Below are positions 1 to 7,595 of a stretch of 21,170 nucleotides of DNA, piece by piece; position 1 is the first letter of the stretch; each line of letters opens with the position of its first letter. The stretch is taken from NCBI GenBank assembly GCA_024636405.1, contig JAGXHC010000157.1:1-21170 (forward strand), given 5' to 3'. Source of the stretch: Sulfitobacter sp. GTDB lineage: Bacteria > Pseudomonadota > Alphaproteobacteria > Rhodobacterales > Rhodobacteraceae. The notes under the pieces are model-generated. The model was not told where the DNA came from. It saw only the letters and a program-made list of their open reading frames with translations, and did no database searches. Made by a program: the position numbers and the translations under genes.

Positions 1-2
1 CG

Positions 3-908
3 GCCAGATTGGGTGAAATGGTGGACCGTTTCAGGTCAGAGCGTGACGGCTGGTTCGACGACGTGCTGATCGCCAATATGATCACGCTGGCAGGCAAGAC
101 CGGCGATGTGTCGCGCAATCCGGTCAAGCTGAAACAAATGTCGTTTGATCAACGCAACTTCTGGACGGCGCATTTTGGCGGGCTGTACCTGTTTCAGGAT
201 CTTGAACACCCCGCGGTGATCGCACCCAGCAGCAAGGCGGGGCTGGACGAACTGCCGATCAAACACGTCTTTGACGCGACGGATCGCAACAAAATCGCAA
301 AATTCTTTCAGTTGAACGGATTGGCCGAAACCATTGTGGGCGCGCGCGGCATCGATTCTGCCGCGATCCTGCGGCAAAAGATGGATTTCATTCTGATTGA
401 TGCCGTTGCCGATCAGGGCGCGGATCAGGGTGTAGATCTGACCGGGGCCACCCGCGCCGATCTGCGCCGCCTTGCGCGCAATCACCCCGACAAGTTGCCA
501 GAAACGTTTCACACGCTGGGCGCTATGGTGAATTGGGCCGAAAGCGGCGGGTCATGGCCGCGCATCACCTCGGATCATCCGGCCTATTTTTATACCCTGC
601 GCGCGGCGGACACAAAGGATTCCGCGCTGATCAACATGCTGCTGGCTGAACTGGCCCCCAAGGATGTGCGCCAGTTGTTCATCTGCCACAAGGAATTGTT
701 TTACCGCACCTACGCGGGCTGGTCCGAAACCAAAAAGGCCTATGTCGTCGATTTTCTGGTGGCCGAATATCAGATCGACAAAGCAGGCGCACGCGCCGCT
801 CTTTTCGGCCATGATGCCCCGATGGATGAACCGCAACGCCGCAAACCTGACCCGGTCTCCGACATGATCGCGCGGGTCGGACCCTGGGGCGCGGTGAAAA
901 GGAGATAG
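3..908 (+). CDS. Hypothetical protein, 5' end cut by window edge
   Basis: The reading frame is open from the left edge. The first in-frame TTG (9) and ATG (18) lack a convincing Shine-Dalgarno sequence, and the protein begins as if in mid-domain, so the true start is probably upstream. About 300 residues are visible. The protein is soluble-looking, with no signal peptide or membrane helix, and alternates helical and loop segments (for example DVLIANMITLAGKTGDV and RQLFICHKELFYRTYAGW). I see no catalytic motif I can name. It is followed after 3 nt by a small membrane protein gene and then a DUF1523-like gene, so the three are probably co-transcribed. It may belong to one of the Rhodobacterales-restricted DUF families (DUF6638 is only a guess). 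That this is a real gene is well supported by its length, codon pattern and the tight operon. Its function is unknown. Confidence 0.75.
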   Translation, partial: ARLGEMVDRFRSERDGWFDDVLIANMITLAGKTGDVSRNPVKLKQMSFDQRNFWTAHFGGLYLFQDLEHPAVIAPSSKAGLDELPIKHVFDATDRNKIAKFFQLNGLAETIVGARGIDSAAILRQKMDFILIDAVADQGADQGVDLTGATRADLRRLARNHPDKLPETFHTLGAMVNWAESGGSWPRITSDHPAYFYTLRAADTKDSALINMLLAELAPKDVRQLFICHKELFYRTYAGWSETKKAYVVDFLVAEYQIDKAGARAALFGHDAPMDEPQRRKPDPVSDMIARVGPWGAVKRR

Positions 909-911
909 ACG

Positions 912-1178
912 ATGTTTGCGCTGGCCCGCCTGATTGTTATCGGTTTCATCGTGCTCACGGTGGTTTATGTCTGCCTGTCGTTCTATTCACGCATGGTGCG
1001 CCGGGGCAAACTCCGTCAAAAGTGGGAAAACGGTCCGCAACGCGTGGACCGTGACACCTTTGTGCAGCGCGGGCTGGAACGATATGACGGGTCGATCCGT
1101 CGCAAGCTGATCATGGGCGTCTATATTGTCCCTGTGGTGGTGGTCACACTGATCATCTACCTCACGAATTTTTCTTAA
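912..1178 (+). CDS. Small two-helix membrane protein, function unknown
   Basis: This is an 88-residue protein. A good ribosome binding site (AAGGAG at 898-903) lies inside the end of the upstream gene, and the start is 3 nt after that gene's stop. Hydrophobic segments at about residues 3-25 and 65-85 flank a basic and polar middle (about 26-63), so both ends probably sit in the inner membrane with the charged centre cytoplasmic. I see no catalytic or metal-binding motif. The next gene starts 10 nt downstream with its own AAGGAG, so the three genes look like one transcription unit. Small membrane proteins beside DUF1523 genes may be partners of the larger one, but that is inference from position only. 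Confidence 0.7.
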   Translation: MFALARLIVIGFIVLTVVYVCLSFYSRMVRRGKLRQKWENGPQRVDRDTFVQRGLERYDGSIRRKLIMGVYIVPVVVVTLIIYLTNFS

Positions 1179-1188
1179 GGAGCGCGAC

Positions 1189-1818
1189 ATGGCGATTATC
1201 AAGTGGGTCTTCTGGATCACCATCTGGGTGCTGGTTGGCGCGTTCTTTCACTATACGTTGCCGCAGGTGGACATCGTGCGGGTGCTGGAAACCTACGAAA
1301 AACGGATTGATCCGGGCGAAAATTCGCTCTTTTGGGCGCAGGCAGATATCGGCACGGACGGCACGCAGGCCAACCGCGATGTCTTTTTCATCCAGACCCG
1401 CCGCGCCAAGGGCGACGTCATGGTGTACCGCAACGAAGACACCGGTTGGGGCTGGCCGCCGTATTTCAAGTTCGACACCTCCAATCTTCAGGCCGAGGCG
1501 CAGGATGCCAAATCAACCGAAGCCACGCCGGAATGGTACGCGATCAAGCATTATGGCTGGCGGTTGGAGTTCATCACAATCTTCCCCAATGCCATCTCAA
1601 TCCGCAAGGTCGACGGCCCCGATGCCTCCAAGGGTATTCCGTTCACCAATATCCTGATCCTGACAGTGTTTTTCGCCATCGTCTATGCGATCTGGGTGCG
1701 GTGGCGGCGGTTCCGCCTGTCCCGGATCGACCCCACGCTTGAAGCGATAGAGGACGATCTGGTTCAGCGGCGCGGCCGCGTCTCACGCTGGATGGCCAGT
1801 TGGCGCAAGAAACCCTGA
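1189..1818 (+). CDS. DUF1523-like membrane protein
   Basis: This is a 209-residue protein with an N-terminal hydrophobic helix (about residues 5-24) and a second helix near residues 150-170. Between them is an approximately 120-residue domain that would be periplasmic. The central domain contains a tract with NRDVFFIQT, the Trp-rich GWGWPPYFKFDTSNLQ and the tract WYAIKHYGWRLEFITIFPNA, which I associate with the alphaproteobacterial family DUF1523. The C-terminal tail (about 172-209) is strongly basic and probably cytoplasmic. The start is supported by TAAGGAG at 1177-1183. The gene ends 23 bp before a strong intrinsic terminator, so it closes the operon. No enzymatic role is established for this family as far as I know. 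Confidence 0.7.
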   Translation: MAIIKWVFWITIWVLVGAFFHYTLPQVDIVRVLETYEKRIDPGENSLFWAQADIGTDGTQANRDVFFIQTRRAKGDVMVYRNEDTGWGWPPYFKFDTSNLQAEAQDAKSTEATPEWYAIKHYGWRLEFITIFPNAISIRKVDGPDASKGIPFTNILILTVFFAIVYAIWVRWRRFRLSRIDPTLEAIEDDLVQRRGRVSRWMASWRKKP

Positions 1819-1841
1819 GACACAGCACATAACGGCATTGG

Positions 1842-1873
1842 CCCCGCTTCCTGCCCCGGAAGCGGGGTTTTTT
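1842..1873 (+). terminator. Intrinsic terminator after the DUF1523-like gene
   Basis: A perfect 10-bp stem (CCCCGCTTCC at 1842-1851, GGAAGCGGGG at 1858-1867) with a 6-nt loop is followed at once by six T residues (1868-1873). It lies 23 bp after the stop at 1818 and is the clearest Rho-independent terminator in the window. Confidence 0.9.
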
Positions 1874-1899
1874 ATTGCCCGATGACGTGTGACAGGGGC

Positions 1900-1929
1900 T
1901 TGCAAATGGTAAAGATACCTCCATATACC
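1900..1929 (+). promoter_or_regulatory. Putative sigma-70 promoter of the C45 hydrolase gene
   Basis: TTGCAA at 1900-1905 and TATACC at 1924-1929 are separated by 18 bp, just downstream of the terminator of the previous operon. The predicted transcription start, about 1936, falls in the centre of the palindrome at 1920-1951. Both boxes match the consensus only partly, so this is a prediction. Confidence 0.45.
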
Positions 1930-1951
1930 ATCCACATGGATGATATATGGA
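1920..1951. promoter_or_regulatory. 32-bp imperfect palindrome, candidate operator
   Basis: TCCATATA (1920-1927) pairs with TATATGGA (1944-1951), and CATCC (1929-1933) pairs with GGATG (1938-1942). There is one mismatch between the arms and a 4-nt centre. The right half also holds two copies of ATGGATG (1936-1942 and 1947-1953) spaced 11 bp apart, one helical turn. The site overlaps the predicted -10 box and start point of the C45 gene, as expected for a repressor operator. No adjacent regulator gene is present. Confidence 0.5.
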
Positions 1952-1990
1952 TGCTGTAACACAGGCTCCGCAGCTTTAGGACGCGCAACA

Positions 1991-3112
1991 ATGACCCACA
2001 CCCTTACCTTCGACGCCATCTCGGAAACCGCCCCCGGCGAGAAATGGAAATCCCGCTGGCACCGCAGCTGGCCTGCCTATGAGGCGTGGTTCATTGCGCG
2101 CGGCGGCGATGCCGGACCGGACCGCGCCACCTGCGATGCCGCCATTGTCCGGCACATGCCAGAATTGCGCGACCTGCACGCAACGCTGACCTCCCTTGCC
2201 GGCGGCACTGACCGCGCGGCGCGGTTCCTGTCGGCGTGGTGCCCGCCCGCCTACCTTGGCGGCTGTTCGCTGGCCGCCGTGGCCAGCCCCGATGCCGTGC
2301 GGCTGGTGCGCAATTACGATCTGTCCCCGGACCTGAACGAAGGCTTCCAACTGCACAGCGCCTGGACCGGCAAACCGGTGATGGGCATGGTCGAATTTAT
2401 TTGGGGTTTGTCTGATGGCATCAACGCGGACGGGCTGGCCGTGGCGCTGGCCTTTGGCGGCGGGTCGCAGACCGGACAGGGCTTTGGGATCTGCATGATC
2501 GTGCGTTATGTGCTGGAAACCTGCGCCGATGTGCCTGCCGCGCTAAAGGTGCTGGCGCGCATCCCGTCGCATATGGCCTATAACCTTGTGCTTGCAGACC
2601 GCGCCGGGCGCACCGCCTCGGTCGAGATGTTGCCGGGCGGCGGTATGCGTCTTATGCCGCGTGCCGTGGCCACCAACCACCAGCACGGCGACACTCCGCC
2701 TGAGCGTCCGACATTCACCCGCACAAAAGAACGCCACGCCCATCTGGACAGCATGATCAGCCAAGGCCCGGCCCCCACGACCCTCGCCGCCCGGTTCCTT
2801 CAGTCGCCGCTCTATCAAAAGAATTTCGCCCAGGGCTTTGGCACGCTTTTCACGGCGGAATATGACCCCCACGCTGGTGCCATGACGCTGCATTGGCCGT
2901 CAGGCACATGGACACAACAGCTGGATGATTTCCGCGAAGGCAGCCGCACCATCACCTATGACAGCGACGCCCCTGCGACAGCCGATTGGATCGCGGCCCT
3001 GCGCCCCTGGCTGGGGGATGCGGCAGCGATGCTGGACAGCGAAACGCCGGATTGGGCAGCCTTCGGTCAGGCCTGTGCGCGCGCTGACTGGAACAGACCG
3101 CCGCCACAATGA
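1991..3112 (+). CDS. C45-family (acyltransferase-like) Ntn hydrolase
   Basis: This is a 373-residue protein resembling the C45 / isopenicillin-N acyltransferase-like Ntn hydrolases. These are enzymes whose catalytic Cys attacks amide bonds and, in several members, is exposed by self-cleavage. The motif GGCSLAAV places the candidate nucleophile at Cys92. The family-typical RNYDL follows at 107-111, then WGLSDGINADGLAVAL near 138-153, and TNH at 218-220. No signal peptide is seen, so it is probably cytoplasmic. I chose ATG 1991 because AGGA (1978-1981) lies upstream. An earlier in-frame ATG at 1940 falls inside the palindrome, at or just past the predicted transcription start, and lacks a binding site. 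The substrate cannot be read from the sequence. The gene stands alone, converging on the HINT gene with a 21-bp gap. Confidence 0.8.
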   Translation: MTHTLTFDAISETAPGEKWKSRWHRSWPAYEAWFIARGGDAGPDRATCDAAIVRHMPELRDLHATLTSLAGGTDRAARFLSAWCPPAYLGGCSLAAVASPDAVRLVRNYDLSPDLNEGFQLHSAWTGKPVMGMVEFIWGLSDGINADGLAVALAFGGGSQTGQGFGICMIVRYVLETCADVPAALKVLARIPSHMAYNLVLADRAGRTASVEMLPGGGMRLMPRAVATNHQHGDTPPERPTFTRTKERHAHLDSMISQGPAPTTLAARFLQSPLYQKNFAQGFGTLFTAEYDPHAGAMTLHWPSGTWTQQLDDFREGSRTITYDSDAPATADWIAALRPWLGDAAAMLDSETPDWAAFGQACARADWNRPPPQ

Positions 3113-3133
3113 CCCGCTGACCAAAGCACAGGA

Positions 3134-3511
3134 TCACGCGGCGGGGATCATCCGCCCGATCCTGCGGCCACCCAGAATATGAACGTGCAGGTGGGGAACC
3201 TCCTGCACACCATGTTCTCCGGCGTTGGCAATCATGCGGTAACCATCACCGGCATCCGGCGACACCCCCGTCATTTCGCAGACCTTCGCGATGGCGCGGG
3301 TGAAATCCAAAATCTCCGCGTCAGAGGCTTCGGCGGCGAAATGATCATAGGTCACATAAGGCCCTTTCGGCACCACCAGCACGTGCACAGGCGCCTGTGG
3401 CTGGATGTCCCGAAACGCCAGCGTATGCGTGGTTTCCAGCACGGTATCGTTTGGAATCTCGCCGCGCAGGATCTTGGCAAAGATATTCTGGTCGTCATAT
3501 GCATAGGCCAT
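3134..3511 (-). CDS. hinT: HINT/HIT-family nucleotide-binding hydrolase
   Basis: This is a 125-residue histidine-triad protein of the HINT branch. Such proteins hydrolyse purine nucleoside phosphoramidates and acyl-adenylates in the cytoplasm. The triad reads HLHVHILGG with His107, His109 and His111, and the preceding motifs (IFAKILRGEIP at 10-20, LAFRDIQPQAPVHVLVVPK at 31-49) are typical. The frame extends further upstream, but the start at 3511 is preferred: it has a GAGGA ribosome binding site 7 nt before it and begins directly with the conserved MAYAYDDQNIF. It lies 10 bp downstream of the GT14 gene on the same strand and is probably co-transcribed. Whether the two share a role is unknown; HINT genes have variable neighbours. 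Confidence 0.9.
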   Translation of the reverse strand: MAYAYDDQNIFAKILRGEIPNDTVLETTHTLAFRDIQPQAPVHVLVVPKGPYVTYDHFAAEASDAEILDFTRAIAKVCEMTGVSPDAGDGYRMIANAGEHGVQEVPHLHVHILGGRRIGRMIPAA

Positions 3512-3521
3512 CGCGGTGTCC

Positions 3522-5099
3522 TCAGTCAGCAAACAGATAATCGGTTGATGTAATCTCAAGCGATTTTTCCGGGGTAATGTTCAAAAAGCGCATCAGCGCT
3601 TCGGCGTTTTCGGCCTCGGATGCGGTTTCGCGCATCCGCAGATGGTTCTCGAACTGCGCGTCGCGGATGCGATCGCTTTCAAACACCATATCGTTGCGGA
3701 TCGTCGGCAGCAGACGTTGCAGCGTTTCCTCTGACGTCTGTTCCCCCGCCAGTCCCACACGCATCGCATGGCCGGTCAGATAACTGTCGGTGAACTGGCA
3801 ATCGATCTCAAGCATCCGCGTCACCGACCGATCAGAGGCAAAGTCATTCAGCAGATCCAGATTGCCGGGGTCCATACACACCAGCAAACGGTCCGTCTCG
3901 TAATAATCAAACAGCATCCGCATCAGCGCCCGACGGTGCCGCGTGCGTTTTTCCAGCGTGCTCTGGATGCCGCCCAGATGCGGCAATGCGGTGTCTTCTT
4001 CGTTGAACAGGTATTCGATGGCGGGCACATTGGTAACCTGCCGGATGCGGTCCAGCACCCGCTTGGCCACATGCCATTTCTTGCAGATCACGATCAGCAA
4101 TTCACGTTCACGCCCCAGCGTGCTTTCGGTTTCCCAGAACCGGGTGGCAAAACGGCGGCCAATCCGCCCGCGACCGGTCAGAAACTTGAACAGGCTGCGG
4201 CCTTCGTTGCTGATCTGGAAATGAACCCCCTTTGCCGAATAAAGCAGCCCCAGGCGGCGTTTCAGATCGTTCGCCTCGGCGCTGATCTTGCGGGCAAACA
4301 GATAATCCTGCCCCAGCAGCAGATCATAGTGATCATTATAAAAGGTCACCGGCATCCCGTAATCAGTAAACATCAGGAAAGTCAGCGTGCGCGACCGGAT
4401 TTCCTGCTCTGGCACCAGATGGCGCACGAGGGTCTGAAAGAACGTCTCATCGGGGATCCAGGTGGTGCGGAAAAACCGCATGACATCGCGGCGCTGTTTG
4501 ACGAACTCCAGCAGCCATTCGATGGTACGCCGCCGCAGACACCACCATTGGCTGCCGATCTGGATTTGCAGGTCCGCCGGGATCGCGCGCGTCAGGTTCA
4601 GCCGCTTTTGCACCTCGAACATGCCATAAAACATCTTTTTCTGTGTGCGCTCATTGAACCAGTGACGATAGATCAGGCGTTCTTCTTTCCAGCCCGTCTT
4701 GATCCAGTCACTGTCGAAATAATCCACACATTCAATAAAATCGGCGTCGTTATCATCCAGAAAACGATGCGTGTATTCCGCTGATTTGATCGCCATGCAA
4801 TCGCCTGACAGCATATAGAAATGCGTCGCGCGCGGAAACGCTTCGATCGCGGCCTTCACCGCATGCAACGTGGCCTGAACCAAAGACCATTCACCCCAGC
4901 CACATCTGATCCGCTTGGCGGCAAAGGTAACGTTTGGGTTGCCTTTCAACGCGGCCGTGATCTGCGCGAACAGCGCAGGATCGGCCGAGGCGTCAAAGTG
5001 GATGGACATGTAATCGCCCACCGCCGTCAAACGCTCCGCCTGGCGAATGATCGCAAGCGGGTCTTTGTGACACAGCAGGATGTAGGCGATTTTTGCCAT
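3522..5099 (-). CDS. GT14 'Branch' glycosyltransferase with long C-terminal domain
   Basis: This is a 525-residue protein. Residues 3-250 resemble the core-2/I-branching beta-1,6-N-acetylglucosaminyltransferase family (GT14, Pfam Branch): an N-terminal IAYILLCHKDP strand, RCGWGEWSLVQATLHA at 65-80, HFYMLSGDCMAI at 93-104, and WIPDETFFQTL near 213-223. Residues from about 290 to 525 form a separate domain found with Branch in Rhodobacterales, probably DUF5927 or DUF5928, though I am not sure which. It begins near the tract with GKG-like VHFQIS and ELLIVICKKWHVAKRVLDRI. There is no signal peptide or membrane helix, so it acts at the cytoplasmic face, presumably on a surface polysaccharide or lipid-linked acceptor. 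It is divergent from the sulfotransferase gene and followed by the HINT gene. No strong ribosome binding site is close to the ATG. Confidence 0.8.
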   Translation of the reverse strand: MAKIAYILLCHKDPLAIIRQAERLTAVGDYMSIHFDASADPALFAQITAALKGNPNVTFAAKRIRCGWGEWSLVQATLHAVKAAIEAFPRATHFYMLSGDCMAIKSAEYTHRFLDDNDADFIECVDYFDSDWIKTGWKEERLIYRHWFNERTQKKMFYGMFEVQKRLNLTRAIPADLQIQIGSQWWCLRRRTIEWLLEFVKQRRDVMRFFRTTWIPDETFFQTLVRHLVPEQEIRSRTLTFLMFTDYGMPVTFYNDHYDLLLGQDYLFARKISAEANDLKRRLGLLYSAKGVHFQISNEGRSLFKFLTGRGRIGRRFATRFWETESTLGRERELLIVICKKWHVAKRVLDRIRQVTNVPAIEYLFNEEDTALPHLGGIQSTLEKRTRHRRALMRMLFDYYETDRLLVCMDPGNLDLLNDFASDRSVTRMLEIDCQFTDSYLTGHAMRVGLAGEQTSEETLQRLLPTIRNDMVFESDRIRDAQFENHLRMRETASEAENAEALMRFLNITPEKSLEITSTDYLFAD

Positions 5100-5245
5100 A
5101 GTCGAAACGAACTGCCCCTTTACCTTGGATTGTTTACCTAGATAATGGTGAAGACCGATTGAATAAACAGCATTTCTTTGCTTTTTTAAGGCAAAGCCAG
5201 ACTGTTGCTATAAGAAGTCAGGGTAACGAGGAGGCAGTAGCGCGT
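5100..5245. promoter_or_regulatory. Divergent intergenic region, GT14 / sulfotransferase
   Basis: This AT-rich gap separates two divergent genes and must carry promoters for both. On the plus strand a TATAAG box (5209-5214) could be a -10 element but has only a poor -35 match (TTAAGG at 5186-5191). A small stem, CTTTGC (5176-5181) with GCAAAG (5191-5196), lies in the same place. I cannot define either promoter firmly. Confidence 0.35.
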
Positions 5246-6064
5246 ATGGGGTTCCCCGGTACATGGATGACAGAGAGCGAAAGCGTGGTTTACCGCGTGG
5301 TGCCGAAATGTGCCTGTTCGACCATCGGACAGATCATGTTCTACTCCGATCACGGAGAATTCTTCGACGGTGACATCCATGATGCGCAGTCGGGGCTGCA
5401 CAAATGGGCGCTGGATGGCTCTCAGATGCCGATCACCGAAAATGTGACGGGTCACAAATCCTATGCCTTCACCTGCGTGCGCAATCCCTACACCCGCATC
5501 CTGTCGTCCTTCTTTGACAAGATTTGCGGCATTCAGCGCAACGGCAAACGCTATCGCGGCAATCTGGTGCCGCTGCTGATCCAGAAATACGGGATCGACG
5601 TGGGCGGTGACGATGGCAAACACGAATTTGACCAGATCGCCAGCTTTCGGCGGTTCTTGCTGTTTGCGCGCGACACCATCCGCTGGCGGCGCCCGATGGA
5701 CCCCGACATTCACTGGTCCGCACAATCGGGGCATGTCAGCACCTTCATCATCAATGGCGGCACCTACGACAAGATCGTGTGGACCGAAGCGTTCAACGAC
5801 GGAATGCAGGACGTGCTGGATGCCATTGATACGCCGCATCAGGTGCAACTGGCCGGCATTCCGCGCTTTAACGAAAGCGAAGGCCACGGTCCCAAACGCG
5901 CCCACCCGATCGAGGATTACTTCGACGATCTGTCGATGCATCTGGTCCGCGAAATCTACAAGCGGGATTTCGATCTGTTCAAATACGACTTTGAAAACCC
6001 CGGCAACAAGATGCCGGTGGGTGAAATAGATCTGGCAGAAGTACACGCCAAGCTTGGTGATTGA
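5246..6064 (+). CDS. Sulfotransferase family 2 protein (PAPS-dependent)
   Basis: This is a 272-residue protein that would transfer a sulfuryl group from PAPS to a hydroxyl, most likely on a glycan. The 5'-phosphosulfate loop reads VVPKCACSTIG (residues 18-28), matching the K-C-A/G-C/S-S/T pattern of carbohydrate sulfotransferases. The 3'-phosphate motif is RNPYTRILSSFFDK (79-92). No signal peptide is visible, so it acts in the cytoplasm. The frame can be opened 29 codons earlier at a TTG (5159). I prefer ATG 5246 because GAGGAGG lies at 5228-5234, though its 11-nt spacing is long, and because the protein's homology begins near there. It diverges from the GT14 gene and is followed 39 bp later by a DedA gene. 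The pairing with GT14 suggests a sulfated surface polysaccharide. Confidence 0.85.
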   Translation: MGFPGTWMTESESVVYRVVPKCACSTIGQIMFYSDHGEFFDGDIHDAQSGLHKWALDGSQMPITENVTGHKSYAFTCVRNPYTRILSSFFDKICGIQRNGKRYRGNLVPLLIQKYGIDVGGDDGKHEFDQIASFRRFLLFARDTIRWRRPMDPDIHWSAQSGHVSTFIINGGTYDKIVWTEAFNDGMQDVLDAIDTPHQVQLAGIPRFNESEGHGPKRAHPIEDYFDDLSMHLVREIYKRDFDLFKYDFENPGNKMPVGEIDLAEVHAKLGD

Positions 6065-6103
6065 TCCTCAAAAACCAACCGGCGCGTCACCCGCCCGCAG
6101 CGG

Positions 6104-6703
6104 ATGACCGAAAATATCGAAAGCATCATCGCGCAGTACGGGCTGATCGCATTGTTTGTCGGTTGTTTTCTCGAAGGCGAGACGGCGGCATTGACGGGCG
6201 GTGTGCTGGCGCATCGCGGGTTGCTGGGGTTCGGCAGCGTTGCGGTGGTTGTGACGCTGGGGGCTTGGACGTCGGACCAGTTCTTTTTCTGGATCGGTCG
6301 ACGGCACCGGGATCATGCGCTGGTCAAACGGCTGTCACGGCGCAGGGGCGTCAGCCACATCCTTGATATGGTGGCGCTGCGCCCGCTTTGGGTCACGGCG
6401 ATATACCGCTTCATTCCCGGCATGCGCATACTGGTGCCGCTGGCGCTGTCGCAATCTCCGATGCGCTGGCTGCCCTACGGCGCGGTGACGCTGGTCACCT
6501 GTAGCATCTGGGCGCTGTTCTATACCGGCATGGGCCGCGCCATCGGCACGCTGATTGCGCGGCTTTACGGTCAGCGGCACCGCGTTGATCTGCTTGTCGT
6601 GACGGTTTCCCTCATCATTCTGGTGATGCTGGTTCTTACCATCTCGCGGATCGTGTCGCGCCGTGGTGGCAGCGACAGCGACGGCGACGGCCCAGAGGCG
6701 TGA
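6104..6703 (+). CDS. DedA-family inner membrane protein
   Basis: This is a 199-residue polytopic membrane protein of the DedA (SNARE-associated/VTT) family, members of which flip polyprenyl or phospholipid carriers or support membrane homeostasis. Family features are the re-entrant-loop motif FLEGETAALTGG with Glu24, Asp58 after the second hydrophobic segment, and RFIPGMR (102-108) with both conserved arginines. Hydrophobic spans lie near 10-30, 42-65, 110-160 and 160-182, and the C-terminus is a short Arg- and Asp-rich tail. ATG 6104 has no obvious ribosome binding site. It follows the sulfotransferase by 39 bp, so it may be translated from the same mRNA. If this DedA protein acts on an undecaprenyl carrier, its place beside glycan genes would fit, but that is inference. 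Confidence 0.85.
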   Translation: MTENIESIIAQYGLIALFVGCFLEGETAALTGGVLAHRGLLGFGSVAVVVTLGAWTSDQFFFWIGRRHRDHALVKRLSRRRGVSHILDMVALRPLWVTAIYRFIPGMRILVPLALSQSPMRWLPYGAVTLVTCSIWALFYTGMGRAIGTLIARLYGQRHRVDLLVVTVSLIILVMLVLTISRIVSRRGGSDSDGDGPEA

Positions 6704-6740
6704 CGCAAGCGCCGCGCGCCCTGGGTGCGCCGCCCACCCG

Positions 6741-7430
6741 TCAGAACCCCTGAGAGATGATCGACGCCGTTATGCGTCGCGCAGCGGCGAAACTTCCCTT
6801 GGCGGAAGGGTGGATCATATCCACGGCATGAAAACTGCGGTCGCCCGACGGCACCATATCGGCCAGCGAGACAAAGCTGACCCCGGCATCGCGGCGCGCC
6901 ATCACGTCAATGCGCGCCTCAAGCGCGTCACCGACGGCACGGCAATGTTCAATCGGGGATCCCATGCCGGGACTGCGCAGATAGCCCACATAGATCACCC
7001 GCGCCCCGCCCTGCCGTGCGCGTCCAACGGCGCTGGGGATCAGACCGCGCGTGCCATCCGGCGAAATCAGCCGGTTCAGCCGTTTGACACAGCGCGTACA
7101 CCCACACCCCAGCCACAGATCGTTGCCGCCGCCGTTCATCACCACATAATCCCACCGCCCCGGCACATATTGCTTGGAGATGTTCATCCCCAACGCCCCG
7201 GAAATTGGCAAACGGTACACAAATCGCGCGCCGGTGGCCGCCCGGCTTTTGACCCGCGCGCCCAGTGATTGTTGCAAGATATCGGGCACCGCATGCCCGT
7301 CCGACCCATTGGAGGTCATGAACGAATCGCCCATGACAAGCACCTTGATGGGTTCTTTTGCTTGTGCCGTGCCGGCAGGCAGCGCCAGCAATACCAAAGC
7401 AAGCCCGGTCAGGGCCAGAAAATTGCGCAT
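6741..7430 (-). CDS. Secreted SGNH/GDSL-type hydrolase
   Basis: This is a 229-residue protein with a clear Sec signal peptide (residues 1-24, cleavage after TAQA) followed by an SGNH hydrolase fold. Block I is VLVMGDSFM with nucleophile Ser36, block III is GGGND with Asn103, and block V is DMIHPS with Asp204 and His207. These families remove acyl groups, often O-acetyl, from glycans or lipids. The predicted location is periplasmic or extracellular. An unusual CGCTRC cluster (Cys109, 111, 114) follows block III. The start is well set by GAGGGGG 5 nt upstream. The gene converges on the DedA gene with a 37-bp gap. A role in trimming the glycan made by its neighbours is plausible but unproven. 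Confidence 0.85.
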   Translation of the reverse strand: MRNFLALTGLALVLLALPAGTAQAKEPIKVLVMGDSFMTSNGSDGHAVPDILQQSLGARVKSRAATGARFVYRLPISGALGMNISKQYVPGRWDYVVMNGGGNDLWLGCGCTRCVKRLNRLISPDGTRGLIPSAVGRARQGGARVIYVGYLRSPGMGSPIEHCRAVGDALEARIDVMARRDAGVSFVSLADMVPSGDRSFHAVDMIHPSAKGSFAAARRITASIISQGF

Positions 7431-7559
7431 GTCATCCCCCTCAGAATCATATGGCAGACGTCAAAAATGGCACGGGAATGGGGCAAAAATGTGGACTCTG
7501 TGTCAAATTCATGCGGCTCGCCGGCCATTGCCCTGCGGATTTTGCCCAAGCCTCTGACC

Positions 7560-7588
7560 TTGCACGGTGCGCGGTCCCGCTCTACATG
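7560..7588 (+). promoter_or_regulatory. Putative smpB promoter giving a leaderless transcript
   Basis: TTGCAC (7560-7565) and TACATG (7583-7588) are separated by 17 bp. A start point 7-8 nt after the -10 box falls on or beside the smpB ATG at 7596. There is no Shine-Dalgarno sequence before that ATG, which fits a leaderless message. The -10 match is weak. Confidence 0.4.
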
Positions 7589-7595
7589 GCTAGAC

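Noticed and set aside
1940..1990. Upstream ATG for the C45 hydrolase gene
   Set aside because: It lies inside the palindrome at or just past the predicted transcription start and has no ribosome binding site; the added residues do not resemble the family.
3768..4784. 338-codon plus-strand frame opposite the GT14 gene
   Set aside because: It is a long shadow of the GT14 gene caused by GC-biased codons; the minus-strand product shows clear family motifs and this one shows none.
5186..6046. 286-codon minus-strand frame opposite the sulfotransferase
   Set aside because: Antisense shadow; the plus-strand frame carries both PAPS-binding motifs.
7478..7506. TTGACA on the minus strand upstream of the SGNH gene
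   Set aside because: The -35 match is perfect, but the expected -10 position reads CCCCAT; not enough for a promoter call.
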